From contig JAVLUZ010000154.1 of assembly GCA_036768485.1 (NCBI GenBank), positions 23,346,685 through 23,410,684 of the forward strand: 64,000 bases of DNA, given 5' to 3'. Both the position numbers and the translations under genes were made by a program. The stretch comes from Mermis nigrescens (taxonomy: Eukaryota; Nematoda; Enoplea; Mermithida; Mermithidae). How positions within the stretch are numbered: position 1 is the stretch's first letter; each line of letters opens with the position of its first letter. Shown here piece after piece: positions 1 through 7,627 of the stretch. The notes under the pieces were generated by a model. It saw only the letters and a program-made list of their open reading frames with translations. It was not told where the DNA came from and searched no databases.

Positions 1-178
1 TATTATAAAAATGTGTTTCTTGTAAAACAATTAAACTCAAATTTTTGAGTATTTCAAATAAATCAATTATTTTCTGTCTCCTATTCTTGAATCCACCTAC
101 ATTTAATGTTACTACAGAATACGAGTCAAATTTCTGTTGCTTAATTTTAAAGCTATATAATGACAGAAAAATGTAAAT

Positions 179-1597
179 CTACGAATTAAGTCTTTTACGA
201 TTTTCGTCTTCACCGTCCGAAGCGCTATGCGTTCTTTTACTCGTGCTGATAAAATTCGTCGATTCGTTTATTTCTTTTACCTCGTCCAAAAATTCTGATC
301 TAGACATCATCTCATCTCGTAAATCAGTAAGCATTGACCCCATAACGTTTTCTCCTCTCCAATAAAACGGATTATTAACACGTCGATCAGTTTTTCTCAA
401 GCCGACGCCCCAAAATAAATCGCTAGGGCTAGCCTCGACTAACAATTTTGGCGACGTTTCGAATAAAAATTTCCGCAAATCTTTATTTTGGTAAAATTTT
501 GCCTCGTTCGCAATCAAAAGTTTACTTTTCGCGAAATCGCGCCAGCTCGTCAAATCTGGCCAAACGACCTTTTCACCAATTTCCTTAGCGTATCGCGCTG
601 CTCTATTATTCATTATCCGTTTACATGCTTCGGTATCACCTTGATGTTTCGCTTTTTCACTGAATAAATATTGTTCCGTGGTACTATATTTGTTGTTATC
701 TACGGTAAAATCGCATTCGTAATGATTCGATAAAACATCGGTTTTAGTATAGAAAGGGAAGATCTTTTCGTCGATGCTCGCTGATTTCGAACCACTGTTT
801 GTGTTGACGTTAGGGGCAGACAATTTCAATGGCATATTTTTGCTAAATAATGTTTGCGTATCATACTTATTGGATAAAATTTCCGCGAAAGATGGCTTCG
901 CAACCGCATCTGATTCACGTCGATTTCGCAGAAAAGATGCAGCATTCGCATACGTTTTAATCGCGGGTCTATCAATAGTTTGTGTACAATCCTTCGAAGT
1001 ATGACCTTTGGTCATACAACGTCGACAATAAATGGGCATATTAACGTGCCATAAAGCAATTTTTCGAGCAGTTTTGCATGAATCACTACTGTACCATACA
1101 AAACCCGGAATTTCAATATTTAAATCAGATTCGATAATTACAGATCTCCCACCGTTGCGAATATCCGTATCCGCATAAACAAGCCATCGAAAATCCGATT
1201 TAACAGTTAATTTCAAAGTTTTTTCCAGATAAAAAGATATTTTTCGCGTATCTTCCGTAATAGGCATACTGTATATATAAATTGTCCGATCGCGTCGTAT
1301 CGGTTTCGGATGTTCGACAATGACTCTCACATCGAAAATAAGTAGACCTTCTGTAGCTGCATATTCTCTAGCCGATTCATTTCCAAATATAAGTTTCAAC
1401 GTTTGAGCTGCAGTTCTAAAGATATATAATGGCTTTCTATCAGTCGAATTTGACGCACTTATCGATCGAATAATATCAATCAATTTTCTATCAGTCAATT
1501 TATTACGTTCCAAATTCAAAAAAGCCGATACTCGTGTAGATTCGAAATTTTCGTCTTTGTTATCGATTTGAATATCCGTATTTTCAATATTTTCCAT
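179..1597 (-). CDS. CCHC zinc-knuckle + NADAR (YbiA-like) domain protein
   Basis: A 472-aa intact ORF. Residues ~85-185 resemble the RNA-binding region that precedes zinc knuckles in retroelement ORF1/gag-like proteins. A CX2CX4HX4C knuckle sits at ~191-204 (CRRCMTKGHTSKDC). The C-terminal part (~280-435) is a NADAR domain: it has the TTEQYLFSEKA block, the KFYQNKDLR block, LVEASPSDLFWGVGL and the closing WRGENVMGSML. NADAR enzymes hydrolyse N-glycosidic bonds in riboflavin intermediates or ADP-ribosyl adducts (known for the family). The fusion to a nucleic-acid-binding knuckle suggests a retroelement-associated gene (inference). No introns are needed. It lies just outside the left end of the Polinton arm and reads away from it. 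It could be the first ORF of a LINE whose second ORF lies beyond the window edge, or a domesticated host gene. Confidence 0.8.
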   Translation of the reverse strand: MENIENTDIQIDNKDENFESTRVSAFLNLERNKLTDRKLIDIIRSISASNSTDRKPLYIFRTAAQTLKLIFGNESAREYAATEGLLIFDVRVIVEHPKPIRRDRTIYIYSMPITEDTRKISFYLEKTLKLTVKSDFRWLVYADTDIRNGGRSVIIESDLNIEIPGFVWYSSDSCKTARKIALWHVNMPIYCRRCMTKGHTSKDCTQTIDRPAIKTYANAASFLRNRRESDAVAKPSFAEILSNKYDTQTLFSKNMPLKLSAPNVNTNSGSKSASIDEKIFPFYTKTDVLSNHYECDFTVDNNKYSTTEQYLFSEKAKHQGDTEACKRIMNNRAARYAKEIGEKVVWPDLTSWRDFAKSKLLIANEAKFYQNKDLRKFLFETSPKLLVEASPSDLFWGVGLRKTDRRVNNPFYWRGENVMGSMLTDLRDEMMSRSEFLDEVKEINESTNFISTSKRTHSASDGEDENRKRLNS

Positions 1598-1756
1598 TAT
1601 ATTAAATCAAAATTGACAAAGTTCAACGCGAAATCAAATATGCTTGCACTTATTTTCCAATGTATCCGGCGCATGAAATAGTACACAAACAATTGGAATG
1701 ACGGAAATGTACGCACACACATAAAATTATTGAGCAATAGTCAAAACCGACCGAAC

Positions 1757-1836
1757 AGCGTGTGGTGTCCACAAGCGCCACCCACACAAGCGCCACCTCC
1801 ACAAGCGCCACCAAGGTCCACAAGCGCCACTTAGGT
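1757..1836. repeat. Minisatellite (ACAAGCGCCACC)n at left arm end
   Basis: Four near-copies of a CCACAAGCGCCACC unit occur between about 1765 and 1832. The same array is present inverted at about 10158-10222, marking the outer limit of both arms. Confidence 0.7.
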
Positions 1837-1896
1837 TCACTATAGCCATTATAGCAATTTTAGTATGGGGTTCATTAAAGTTACGAAAGAAGTCAG

Positions 1897-2613
1897 CTAT
1901 TTCGTCATCAGATCGTAGCGATTATTATCTACGCGCAAATTAATTATTTTGCCGGCCTTTGGCCCTTCATAAAACAAAATATTGTCCGAGTAAACTTTAA
2001 TTTGGTAGTCAGGTACCAGAACGTTTTGAATTTTTTCAACAGCTTCAAGACCGTATTTTTCTTTATCAGTGTTAAGATCAGCTTTGTGCATTAAGTCTAA
2101 AGCTAGCTGCTTTTGTAGCGTGCAACGGCTTTTATCTCCTTTTCTAATAGACTCCCATTTTGGGCTATTGTCCAGCTTTGCTATTCCTGTAACAACAGCT
2201 CGAGGTAGTGATAAATTATCATTTGATGCAATTTTAATGTACGCTCCTCTGCCCAATTGTGGTTTTTTATCTACTACGACTACCTTGAAGATCATATCTT
2301 CGTCAAAGCTAAGCTCCTTATTGGACTGTTCTATGTTTTCTATAATACTGAAAACTTTATCGGCGTTCAGATACTGACGCTGAGTGAAGGGGACTAATAT
2401 AGGGAAGTCAAGGCACGAATGCCCGATTTGCATGCCTATCAGACTGTCTGCGGGGTAATGCTTGAGTATCTGCTGTATAGCTTGCTCAAACATCTCTTCT
2501 ATATCAGGACAGTCATCAAGGTTTCGAAACTTTAGCCGAAACGTCCGTGCAGTTGACTTAAACCTACGAACAGAAGTGAATGAGTGTTCGCTTACTTCAA
2601 AAAATTGATCCAT
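1897..2613 (-). CDS. Polinton DNA polymerase B, N-terminal region only (238 aa)
   Basis: The 238-aa product matches the conserved amino-terminal region of metazoan Polinton protein-primed PolB: an F-x-L-x-F-x-NL-x-D start, PFTQRQYLNADKV, LPRAVVTGIAKLD, KWESIRKGD, QKQLALDL, LEAVEKIQ-NVL-DYQI and YEGPKAGKIINL. It ends at DLMTK, about where the family continues into a cysteine motif and then the exonuclease and polymerase domains. No exonuclease, palm (DTDS) or terminal-protein region follows here or elsewhere in the window. A TATAAATA box (2650-2658, minus) lies 44 bp before the ATG. It is probably a truncated gene; a stand-alone accessory protein is possible because all three copies end at nearly the same residue. 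Confidence 0.65.
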   Translation of the reverse strand: MDQFFEVSEHSFTSVRRFKSTARTFRLKFRNLDDCPDIEEMFEQAIQQILKHYPADSLIGMQIGHSCLDFPILVPFTQRQYLNADKVFSIIENIEQSNKELSFDEDMIFKVVVVDKKPQLGRGAYIKIASNDNLSLPRAVVTGIAKLDNSPKWESIRKGDKSRCTLQKQLALDLMHKADLNTDKEKYGLEAVEKIQNVLVPDYQIKVYSDNILFYEGPKAGKIINLRVDNNRYDLMTK

Positions 2614-2649
2614 TTTTGAGGAAAACTATAACATATACTGCTTCACCCT

Positions 2650-2658
2650 TATTTATAG
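2650..2658 (-). promoter_or_regulatory. TATA box of the PolB-N gene
   Basis: CTATAAATA on the minus strand, 44 bp from the T of the box to the A of the start codon at 2613. Confidence 0.6.
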
Positions 2659-2708
2659 ACAAAATTATTGCGTTAGATGGTAAGAATCCAAAAACTAGGA
2701 ATGTTGTT

Positions 2709-2717
2709 TATAAATAG
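2709..2717 (+). promoter_or_regulatory. TATA box of the integrase gene
   Basis: TATAAATAG on the plus strand, 34 bp before the preferred ATG at 2743. It makes the more upstream ATGs in the same frame (2677, 2698) unlikely starts. Confidence 0.6.
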
Positions 2718-2742
2718 ATGGAATGCTAAAAATTGTTCAAGA

Positions 2743-3801
2743 ATGGATAAAATACTTAAGAAACTGTACTACGATCCACAAAGTGGATACACTGGAGTTA
2801 ATCAACTTTACACTCGCATCAAAAAGATTCGCCCGACTGTTAAATTAGAACAAGTTCGTGCCTGGCTAGAAAAGCAACCCACCTATACATTACACAAACC
2901 CGCCCTCAAGCATTATTCACGAAATAAAGTATTAGTAAGCAGCATTGATGAGCAATGGCAATGTGATATTGTAGATCTTCAATCTTTAGCAAAGCATAAT
3001 GATAATTTTAAGTATCTCTTGAATTGCATAGACATTTTTTCAAAATACGCATGGTCTCTTCCTCTAAAATCTAAAAGTTCAAAAGATGTTCTGACCGCTT
3101 TTCAAAGCATTTTAAATTCATCTAATCGAAAACCGTACAAGCTGCAAACGGACGCAGGGACCGAATTTACAAACAAGGAGTTCCAGAAATTTCTAAAATC
3201 TGAATCTATCGATTTTTTCACGACCAGAAGCGAAACAAAAGCTAGCGTAGTTGAACGTTTTAATCGCACGCTTAAAGAACGTATGTGGCGGTACTTCACC
3301 AAGAGCAATTCGTATAAATTTATTGACGTATTACCCGACTTGATGAAAAATTATAATCACTCGAAGCATCGTACGATCGGTACAACGCCAGCTAATGTGA
3401 CCGTAAAAAATGAGACGGAAATTTTGAATAGAGCATTTAGGATTGATAAACAGAACGTTGTCTTTAAATTTAATATTGGCGATAAAGTCCGACTGAGTAA
3501 AGTTAAGCGCACTTTTGAAAAAGGATTTTGGCCTAACTGGACAGAGGAGTTTTTTGTAATTAAAGAAAGATATGCTCGAACCCCATCCGTTTATGTTCTA
3601 GAAGACCAAATAGGCGAAAGAGTCGAGGGTATTTTTTATGAGCCCGAACTGCAAAAAATTGAAACAAAAACTGACGATTTGTACGTAATTGAAAAGATTT
3701 TGAAAACGCGTAAGAAAGGCAATAAAACTGATTATTTAGTACGGTGGCGAGGGTACCCAGAAAAGTTTGATTCCTGGGTCTCGAACCTAATAAAGTTATA
3801 A
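2743..3801 (+). CDS. Polinton retroviral-type integrase with C-terminal chromodomain
   Basis: An rve-type DDE integrase. From the ATG at 2743 it is about 352 aa. The catalytic residues are visible as WQCD (~D75), LQTDAGTEF (~D137) and VVERFNR (~E171). An amino-terminal segment, LYYDPQSGYTGVNQLYTRI, is typical of Polinton integrases, and the C-terminus is a chromodomain (YLVRWRGYPEKFDSW). Polinton integrases insert the element and create 6-bp target duplications, as the third copy does here. I prefer the start at 2743 over 2677 because the third copy also begins at MDRI and because a TATA box lies 26-34 bp upstream. Its TAA stop (3799-3801) is inside the TATA box of the next gene. Confidence 0.92.
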   Translation: MDKILKKLYYDPQSGYTGVNQLYTRIKKIRPTVKLEQVRAWLEKQPTYTLHKPALKHYSRNKVLVSSIDEQWQCDIVDLQSLAKHNDNFKYLLNCIDIFSKYAWSLPLKSKSSKDVLTAFQSILNSSNRKPYKLQTDAGTEFTNKEFQKFLKSESIDFFTTRSETKASVVERFNRTLKERMWRYFTKSNSYKFIDVLPDLMKNYNHSKHRTIGTTPANVTVKNETEILNRAFRIDKQNVVFKFNIGDKVRLSKVKRTFEKGFWPNWTEEFFVIKERYARTPSVYVLEDQIGERVEGIFYEPELQKIETKTDDLYVIEKILKTRKKGNKTDYLVRWRGYPEKFDSWVSNLIKL

Positions 3802-3805
3802 ATAG
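3797..3805 (+). promoter_or_regulatory. TATA box overlapping the integrase stop codon
   Basis: TATAAATAG, with the integrase TAA at its positions 3-5. It lies 42 bp before the ATG at 3839. Confidence 0.6.
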
Positions 3806-3838
3806 TAAGTAATTCTGTATTTCCAATTAAAGGCAAAA

Positions 3839-4156
3839 ATGGAGATCAGCCGATGTTTTTTCAATCATATGTTGCATCGTTTGTCACAATACACTTACTT
3901 GTCTGATGATGCAATTGCAGATTATTTTTGGCCAAAAATGAGCGAGCAATATAAGCAAACATTGCTGGAATTTGATGAGAATGCCATGTTGAGCTTCTCA
4001 AAGTATATCAGAAAACGATTAAAAAAGGGCGATATTTACACATTATTTAAATTATGGGAATTTCTAAGTCCCGAGGCCAAATTTTATTTTGCAAACCTTT
4101 ACACCACACACATAGACGAGCACCTAATCTCATCCATGTCTAAGGTTTTAATATAA
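3839..4156 (+). CDS. Small conserved Polinton protein (unknown function)
   Basis: A 105-aa protein, intact here, broken in the right arm (7832-8148) and broken in the third copy (20390-20697). Recognisable blocks are CFFNHMLHRLSQYTYLSD, DYFWPKMSEQYKQTL, FSKYIRK and SPEAKFYFANLY. There is no transmembrane segment or known catalytic motif. A shorter paralogue with the same FWP-x-EYK core is at 14686-14898. It sits directly downstream of the integrase and converges on the TBP gene, with an AT-rich tandem array between their 3' ends. Conservation in three copies suggests a real gene. Confidence 0.7.
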   Translation: MEISRCFFNHMLHRLSQYTYLSDDAIADYFWPKMSEQYKQTLLEFDENAMLSFSKYIRKRLKKGDIYTLFKLWEFLSPEAKFYFANLYTTHIDEHLISSMSKVLI

Positions 4157-4370
4157 AGTTTTGCGGAGTTTGGAAATTTTTTTGTAAAGTTTGGAAATTT
4201 TTTGTAAAGTTTGGAAAAATTTTTGCAGAGTTTGGAATTAATTTTGTGTGCTTAAGCATAGGAATTTTGCAGAGTTTGGAAAATTTTTTGTAAAGTTCGG
4301 AAATTTTTTTGTAAAGTTTGAAAAATTTTTTGTAAAGTTTGGAAAATTTCTTGTAAAGTTTGTAAAATTA
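4157..4370. repeat. Tandem array of TTTGTAAAGTTTGGAAA units
   Basis: About ten imperfect copies of a ~20-bp TTTTTGTAAAGTTTGGAAAT unit lie between the converging 3' ends of the small ORF and the TBP gene. A TGTGCTTAAGCATAGG motif lies inside at ~4247-4262. The same array is in the other copies at 7628-7835 and 19979-20390. Confidence 0.85.
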
Positions 4371-4886
4371 TCATTTAATTTGGCATCGTTCAAGCATTGT
4401 TGAGACTATTTTATATGCTATATGCAACTCATGCTTGTGTTTTGCACCTGTGAGAATCATTTTTCCGCTTGTAAAGAGCAAAAATGTTACATTTCGAAAT
4501 TTGTATACTAAACCAGGGAACAATTCTACTTCGTACATGCATTTCCCATTTACCATCTCATAAAATTTACAAAGATCAATGCGATATCCCAAGTTAGCCG
4601 AGCCAACAAAAAGCTCAGGCTTTATTTTCAACATTGAATTCTCCATCTTTAGTATTTGGATGAATGCCTTTATCGTATTTTCGCCTTCTTGTATAGTTTT
4701 AGCTCCAACGCATACAATTTTACCCGATCTGAAAATCAGTAATGTTGCCTGAGGTAATCGAAATACAATACCTGGAAATCTTTGGTGATTGTATTGCGCT
4801 GTATTTGGCAATTTCAGATAGACAACATCTAGATTTAGCGTATTCGGCAGAGCTGTAGTTAGCACAATGTTCTGTATTGTGACCAT
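4371..4886 (-). CDS. Polinton-encoded TATA-binding protein homologue (two-repeat TBP fold)
   Basis: The 171-aa product is a pseudo-symmetric TBP core with no N-terminal extension. Repeat 1 (~3-80) reads IQNIVLTT, RFPGIVFRL, LLIFRSGKIVCVGAK. Repeat 2 (~88-168) reads LFVGSANLG, ELFPGLVYKF, FLLFTSGKMILTGAK and a final helix. All four phenylalanines that kink DNA in TBP have equivalents (F37, F52, F123, F138), and both SGK-x-x-x-x-GAK signatures are present. The Asn that contacts the minor groove is kept in repeat 1 (N6) but is Leu (L92) at the matching place in repeat 2. Eukaryotic TBP nucleates transcription at TATA boxes (known). Here I infer recognition of the TATAAATA boxes before the element's own genes. 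It is transcribed divergently from the packaging ATPase through a 45-bp shared promoter. Broken copies are at 7106-7627 and 19467-19978. Confidence 0.88.
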   Translation of the reverse strand: MVTIQNIVLTTALPNTLNLDVVYLKLPNTAQYNHQRFPGIVFRLPQATLLIFRSGKIVCVGAKTIQEGENTIKAFIQILKMENSMLKIKPELFVGSANLGYRIDLCKFYEMVNGKCMYEVELFPGLVYKFRNVTFLLFTSGKMILTGAKHKHELHIAYKIVSTMLERCQIK

Positions 4887-4931
4887 TTTCTATAAATACC
4901 TGTATATATAAATCATTATTTATAAACAAAA
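4887..4931. promoter_or_regulatory. Compact divergent promoter between TBP-like and ATPase genes
   Basis: The 45-bp gap holds a plus-strand TATAAATA at 4891-4898 (41 bp before the ATPase ATG at 4932) and a minus-strand TATAAATA at 4917-4924 (38 bp before the TBP ATG at 4886). Each box therefore lies in the presumed short 5' leader of the opposite gene. A TATATATAAAT run lies between them. The arrangement is repeated at 19424-19466. Confidence 0.65.
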
Positions 4932-5579
4932 ATGATTTTTCAACATCCTTTCACCTGCCTTGTCTCAGGGCCAACAAAATCGGGCAAAACAACGTTTGTT
5001 AGGCGACTTATTGAGAACAGAGAATATTTGATTGATACTAAAATTAAAAAGATTTGGCGGTGCTTCGCAGAAAACCAACCGCTTTATAAGAAAATCGATC
5101 ATGTGTCATTTATAGAGGGGCTTCCTGATTTTAGTTACTTTAAGCAGTTCAGCCCTACACCACAACTTTTGATACTCGATGATTTAATGCAAGAGAGTAA
5201 AGGTAATGCTCAAATTGTACAACTATTCACAAGGAGTTGTCATCATTGGAATATTAGCATCATTCACATTGTACAAAACGCTTTCTTCGAAGGTCTCAGA
5301 ACATCGCGTATAAACTCGGATTATATTGTTTTATTTAAAAATCCTGCTGATCAGCTACAAGCACAAATGCTGTCTAGGCAGCTTTACCCTACCAATCCCA
5401 AATATTTTCTTGAAGCCTATTCCGATGCTACTTCTCTTCCGCATGACTATCTTCTGATTGATCTCACTCAAAATTCTAGAGATGAGCTTAGGCTAAAAAC
5501 AAGTATTTTCAGTGATAGTCCCACTGTTTATATACAAAAATCTATAAATACTAAGAAAAACACTAATGAAATAATGTAA
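4932..5579 (+). CDS. A32-like genome-packaging ATPase (FtsK/HerA superfamily)
   Basis: A 215-aa protein, intact in this arm. The P-loop GPTKSGKT is at residues 13-20, followed by TFVRRLIE. Walker B LLILDDLM is at ~79-86, and a sensor-like region, HWNISIIHIVQNAFF, comes later. This matches the DNA-packaging ATPases of Polintons, adenovirus-like and vaccinia A32-like elements, which pump DNA into capsids (known). The ATG at 4932 is the first in frame and sits 41 bp after a TATA box. The 3' end carries the TATA box (5543-5550) of the next gene inside its coding sequence. Decayed copies are at 6416-7063 and 18782-19423. Confidence 0.9.
   Translation: MIFQHPFTCLVSGPTKSGKTTFVRRLIENREYLIDTKIKKIWRCFAENQPLYKKIDHVSFIEGLPDFSYFKQFSPTPQLLILDDLMQESKGNAQIVQLFTRSCHHWNISIIHIVQNAFFEGLRTSRINSDYIVLFKNPADQLQAQMLSRQLYPTNPKYFLEAYSDATSLPHDYLLIDLTQNSRDELRLKTSIFSDSPTVYIQKSINTKKNTNEIM
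5543..5550 (+). promoter_or_regulatory. TATA box inside the ATPase 3' coding end
   Basis: TATAAATA, 39 bp before the ATG at 5582. Confidence 0.6.
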
Positions 5580-5581
5580 AA

Positions 5582-5894
5582 ATGGGTAAAGAACGATTAA
5601 AACGCAATATTGTATGTCTACATCTCTTATGTAACTAAAACAAAAAAAAACCTCAAAGAGACGCTATTATAAATACTGCAACTAAAGATCAGATCCTTTG
5701 TCTCTGTGACTGTGCAAAAAATTTCCTGAACAGTAATATTCATTTTTCTGAGAAAGATATCAACAAACTTCGAAGATACCAGAATCAAATAAGACACTTG
5801 GCAAACAATAAACAGGCAAGTACGAAAGAAAAAATATCATAATACAAGACGGTGGTTTTCTTCCACTTCTACTTACTCCTATACTTGCAATCGC
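5582..5894 (+). pseudogene. Small basic Polinton protein, broken
   Basis: It starts MGKERLKRN and then stops early. In other frames the conserved blocks follow: QRDAIINTATKDQ, LCDCAKNFLNSN, LRRYQNQIRHL and QDGGFLPLLL. These belong to a ~100-aa Lys/Arg-rich protein common in animal Polintons, with a cysteine pair, a helical basic middle and a hydrophobic Gly-Gly-Phe-Leu tail. It is probably a virion or membrane-interacting peptide (inference). The inner end of the left arm cuts it off where the sequence switches to the spacer. Confidence 0.6.
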
Positions 5895-6050
5895 TTAAAT
5901 TTGACAAGTATCTGATTATATTTTATGAGCTTTGCATCAGATGGTACATTTTTGTTATTCAAAAATTTTTGCATCTCATTATTCAAAGAATCGAGTAAAA
6001 TATCCACTGAGCTATAGCGGCTCGCTTATTTCAGCGGGTATTAAAATCAT
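5895..6050 (-). pseudogene. Fragment of Polinton coiled-coil protein (MILIPAEISE)
   Basis: The spacer between the arms aligns with 18240-18410 of the third copy. It encodes the start MILIPAEISE, then a shift and stop. The gene's remaining ~130 codons are absent because the sequence turns back into the inverted arm. It is full-length but broken at 17861-18410. Confidence 0.6.
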
Positions 6051-6106
6051 TTTTCAGTGTGTTTCATTTTTTACCTGTAATTGCGTCTGCTAGTAAACTG
6101 CCTGCA

Positions 6107-6413
6107 ATTGTAAGTATAGGAGTAAGTAGAAGTGGAAGAAAACCCGTCTTGTATTATGATATTTTCTTTCTTTCGTACTTGCCTGTTTATTGTTTGCCAA
6201 GTATCTTATTTGATTCTGGTATCTTCGAGAAGTTTGTTGATATCTTTCTCAGTAAAATGAATATTACTTACTGTTCAGGAAATTTTTTGCACAGTCGCAG
6301 AGACAAAGGATCTGATCTTTAGTTGCAGTATTTATAATAGCGTCTCTTTGAGGTTTTGTTTTACATAAGAGATGTAGACATACAATATTGCATTTTAATC
6401 GTTCTTTACCCAT
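6107..6413 (-). pseudogene. Small basic Polinton protein, right-arm copy, broken
   Basis: Reverse complement of 5582-5890 with small differences. The start MGKE... is kept; the reading frame is interrupted as in the left arm. Confidence 0.6.
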
Positions 6414-6415
6414 TT

Positions 6416-7063
6416 TTACATTATTTCATTAGTGTTTTTCTTAGTATTTATAGATTTTTGTATATAAACAGTGGGACTATCACTGAAAATATTTGTTTTA
6501 GCCTAAGCTCATCTCTAGAATTTTGAGTGAGATCAATCAGAAGATAGTCATGCGGAAGAGAAATAGCATCGGAATAGGCTTCTAGAAAATATTTTGGATT
6601 GGTAGGGTAAAGCTGCCTAGACAGCATTTGTGCTTGTAGCTGATCAGCAGGATTTTTAAATAAAACAATATAATCCGAGTTTATACGCGATGTTCTGAGA
6701 CCTTCGAAGAAAGCGTTTTGTACAATGTGAATGATGCTAATATTCCAATGATAACAACTCCTTGTGAATAGTTGTACAATTTGAGCATTACCTTTACTCT
6801 CTTGCATTAAATCATCGAGTATCAAAAGTTGTGGTGTAGGGCTGAACTGCTTAAAGTAACTACAATCAGGAAGCCCCTCTATAAATGACACATGATCGAT
6901 TTTCTTATAAAGCGGTTGGTTTTCACGAAGCACCACCCAAATCTTTTTAATTGTAAGTATCAATCAAATATTCTCTGTTCTCAATAAGTCGCCTAACAAA
7001 CGTTGTTTTGCCCGATTTTGTTGGCCCTGAGACAGAGCAGGTGAAAGGATGTTGAAAAATCAT
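6416..7063 (-). pseudogene. Packaging ATPase, right-arm copy with frameshifts
   Basis: The Walker B half is open (LLILDDLM, FTRSCYHWNISIIHIVQN). A shift near 6955, where the left arm reads TKIKKIW, separates it from the P-loop, which lies in another frame at ~7005-7030. The end differs from the left arm by a short indel. Its TATA box is mutated: the TATTTATAG expected at ~7097 reads GTATTTGA. Confidence 0.75.
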
Positions 7064-7105
7064 TTTTGTTTATAAATAATGATTTATATATACAGGTATT
7101 TGAAA

Positions 7106-7627
7106 ATGGTCACAACTAACGTATACAGAACATTGTGCTAACTACAGCTCTGCCGAATACGCTAAATCTAGATGTTGTCTATCTGAAATTGCAAATACAG
7201 CGCAATACAATCACCAAGATTTCCAGGTATTGTATTTCGATTACCTCAGGCAACATTACTGATTTTCAGATCGGAGTAAAATTGTATGCGTTGGAGCTAA
7301 AACTATTTAGAGAGCGAAAATACGATAAAGGCATTCATCCAAATACTAAAGATGGAGAATTCAATGTTGAAAATAGAAGCCTGAGCTTTTGTTGGCTCGG
7401 CTAACTTGGGATATCGCATTGATCTTTGTAAATTTTTTATGAGATGGTAAATGGGAAATGCATGTACGAAGTAGAATTGTTCCCTGGTTTAGTATACAAA
7501 TTTCGAAATGTAACATTTTGCTCTTTACAAGTGGAAAATGATTCTCACAGGTGCAAAACACAAGCATGAGTTGCATATAGCATATAAAATAGTCTCAACA
7601 ATGCTTGAACGATGCCAAATTAAATGA
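7106..7627 (+). pseudogene. TBP homologue, right-arm copy, broken
   Basis: Same gene as 4371-4886. Both repeats are recognisable but spread over several frames, with at least a duplicated stretch near the start and shifts after the first and third strands. An upstream TATAAATA remains at about 7070-7078. Confidence 0.75.

Noticed and set aside
4157..4370. Possible CRISPR-like repeat array
   Set aside because: Units are contiguous tandem copies without unique spacers, in a eukaryotic element.
5890..6100. Palindrome centre as a simple long-read hairpin artefact
   Set aside because: Not accepted as the default: the centre has a ~200-bp unpaired spacer collinear with the third copy and a microhomology junction. 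It cannot be fully excluded without reads.
6059..6322. Plus-strand 87-codon frame in the right arm
   Set aside because: It is the antisense of the small basic Polinton gene that is recognisable on the minus strand.
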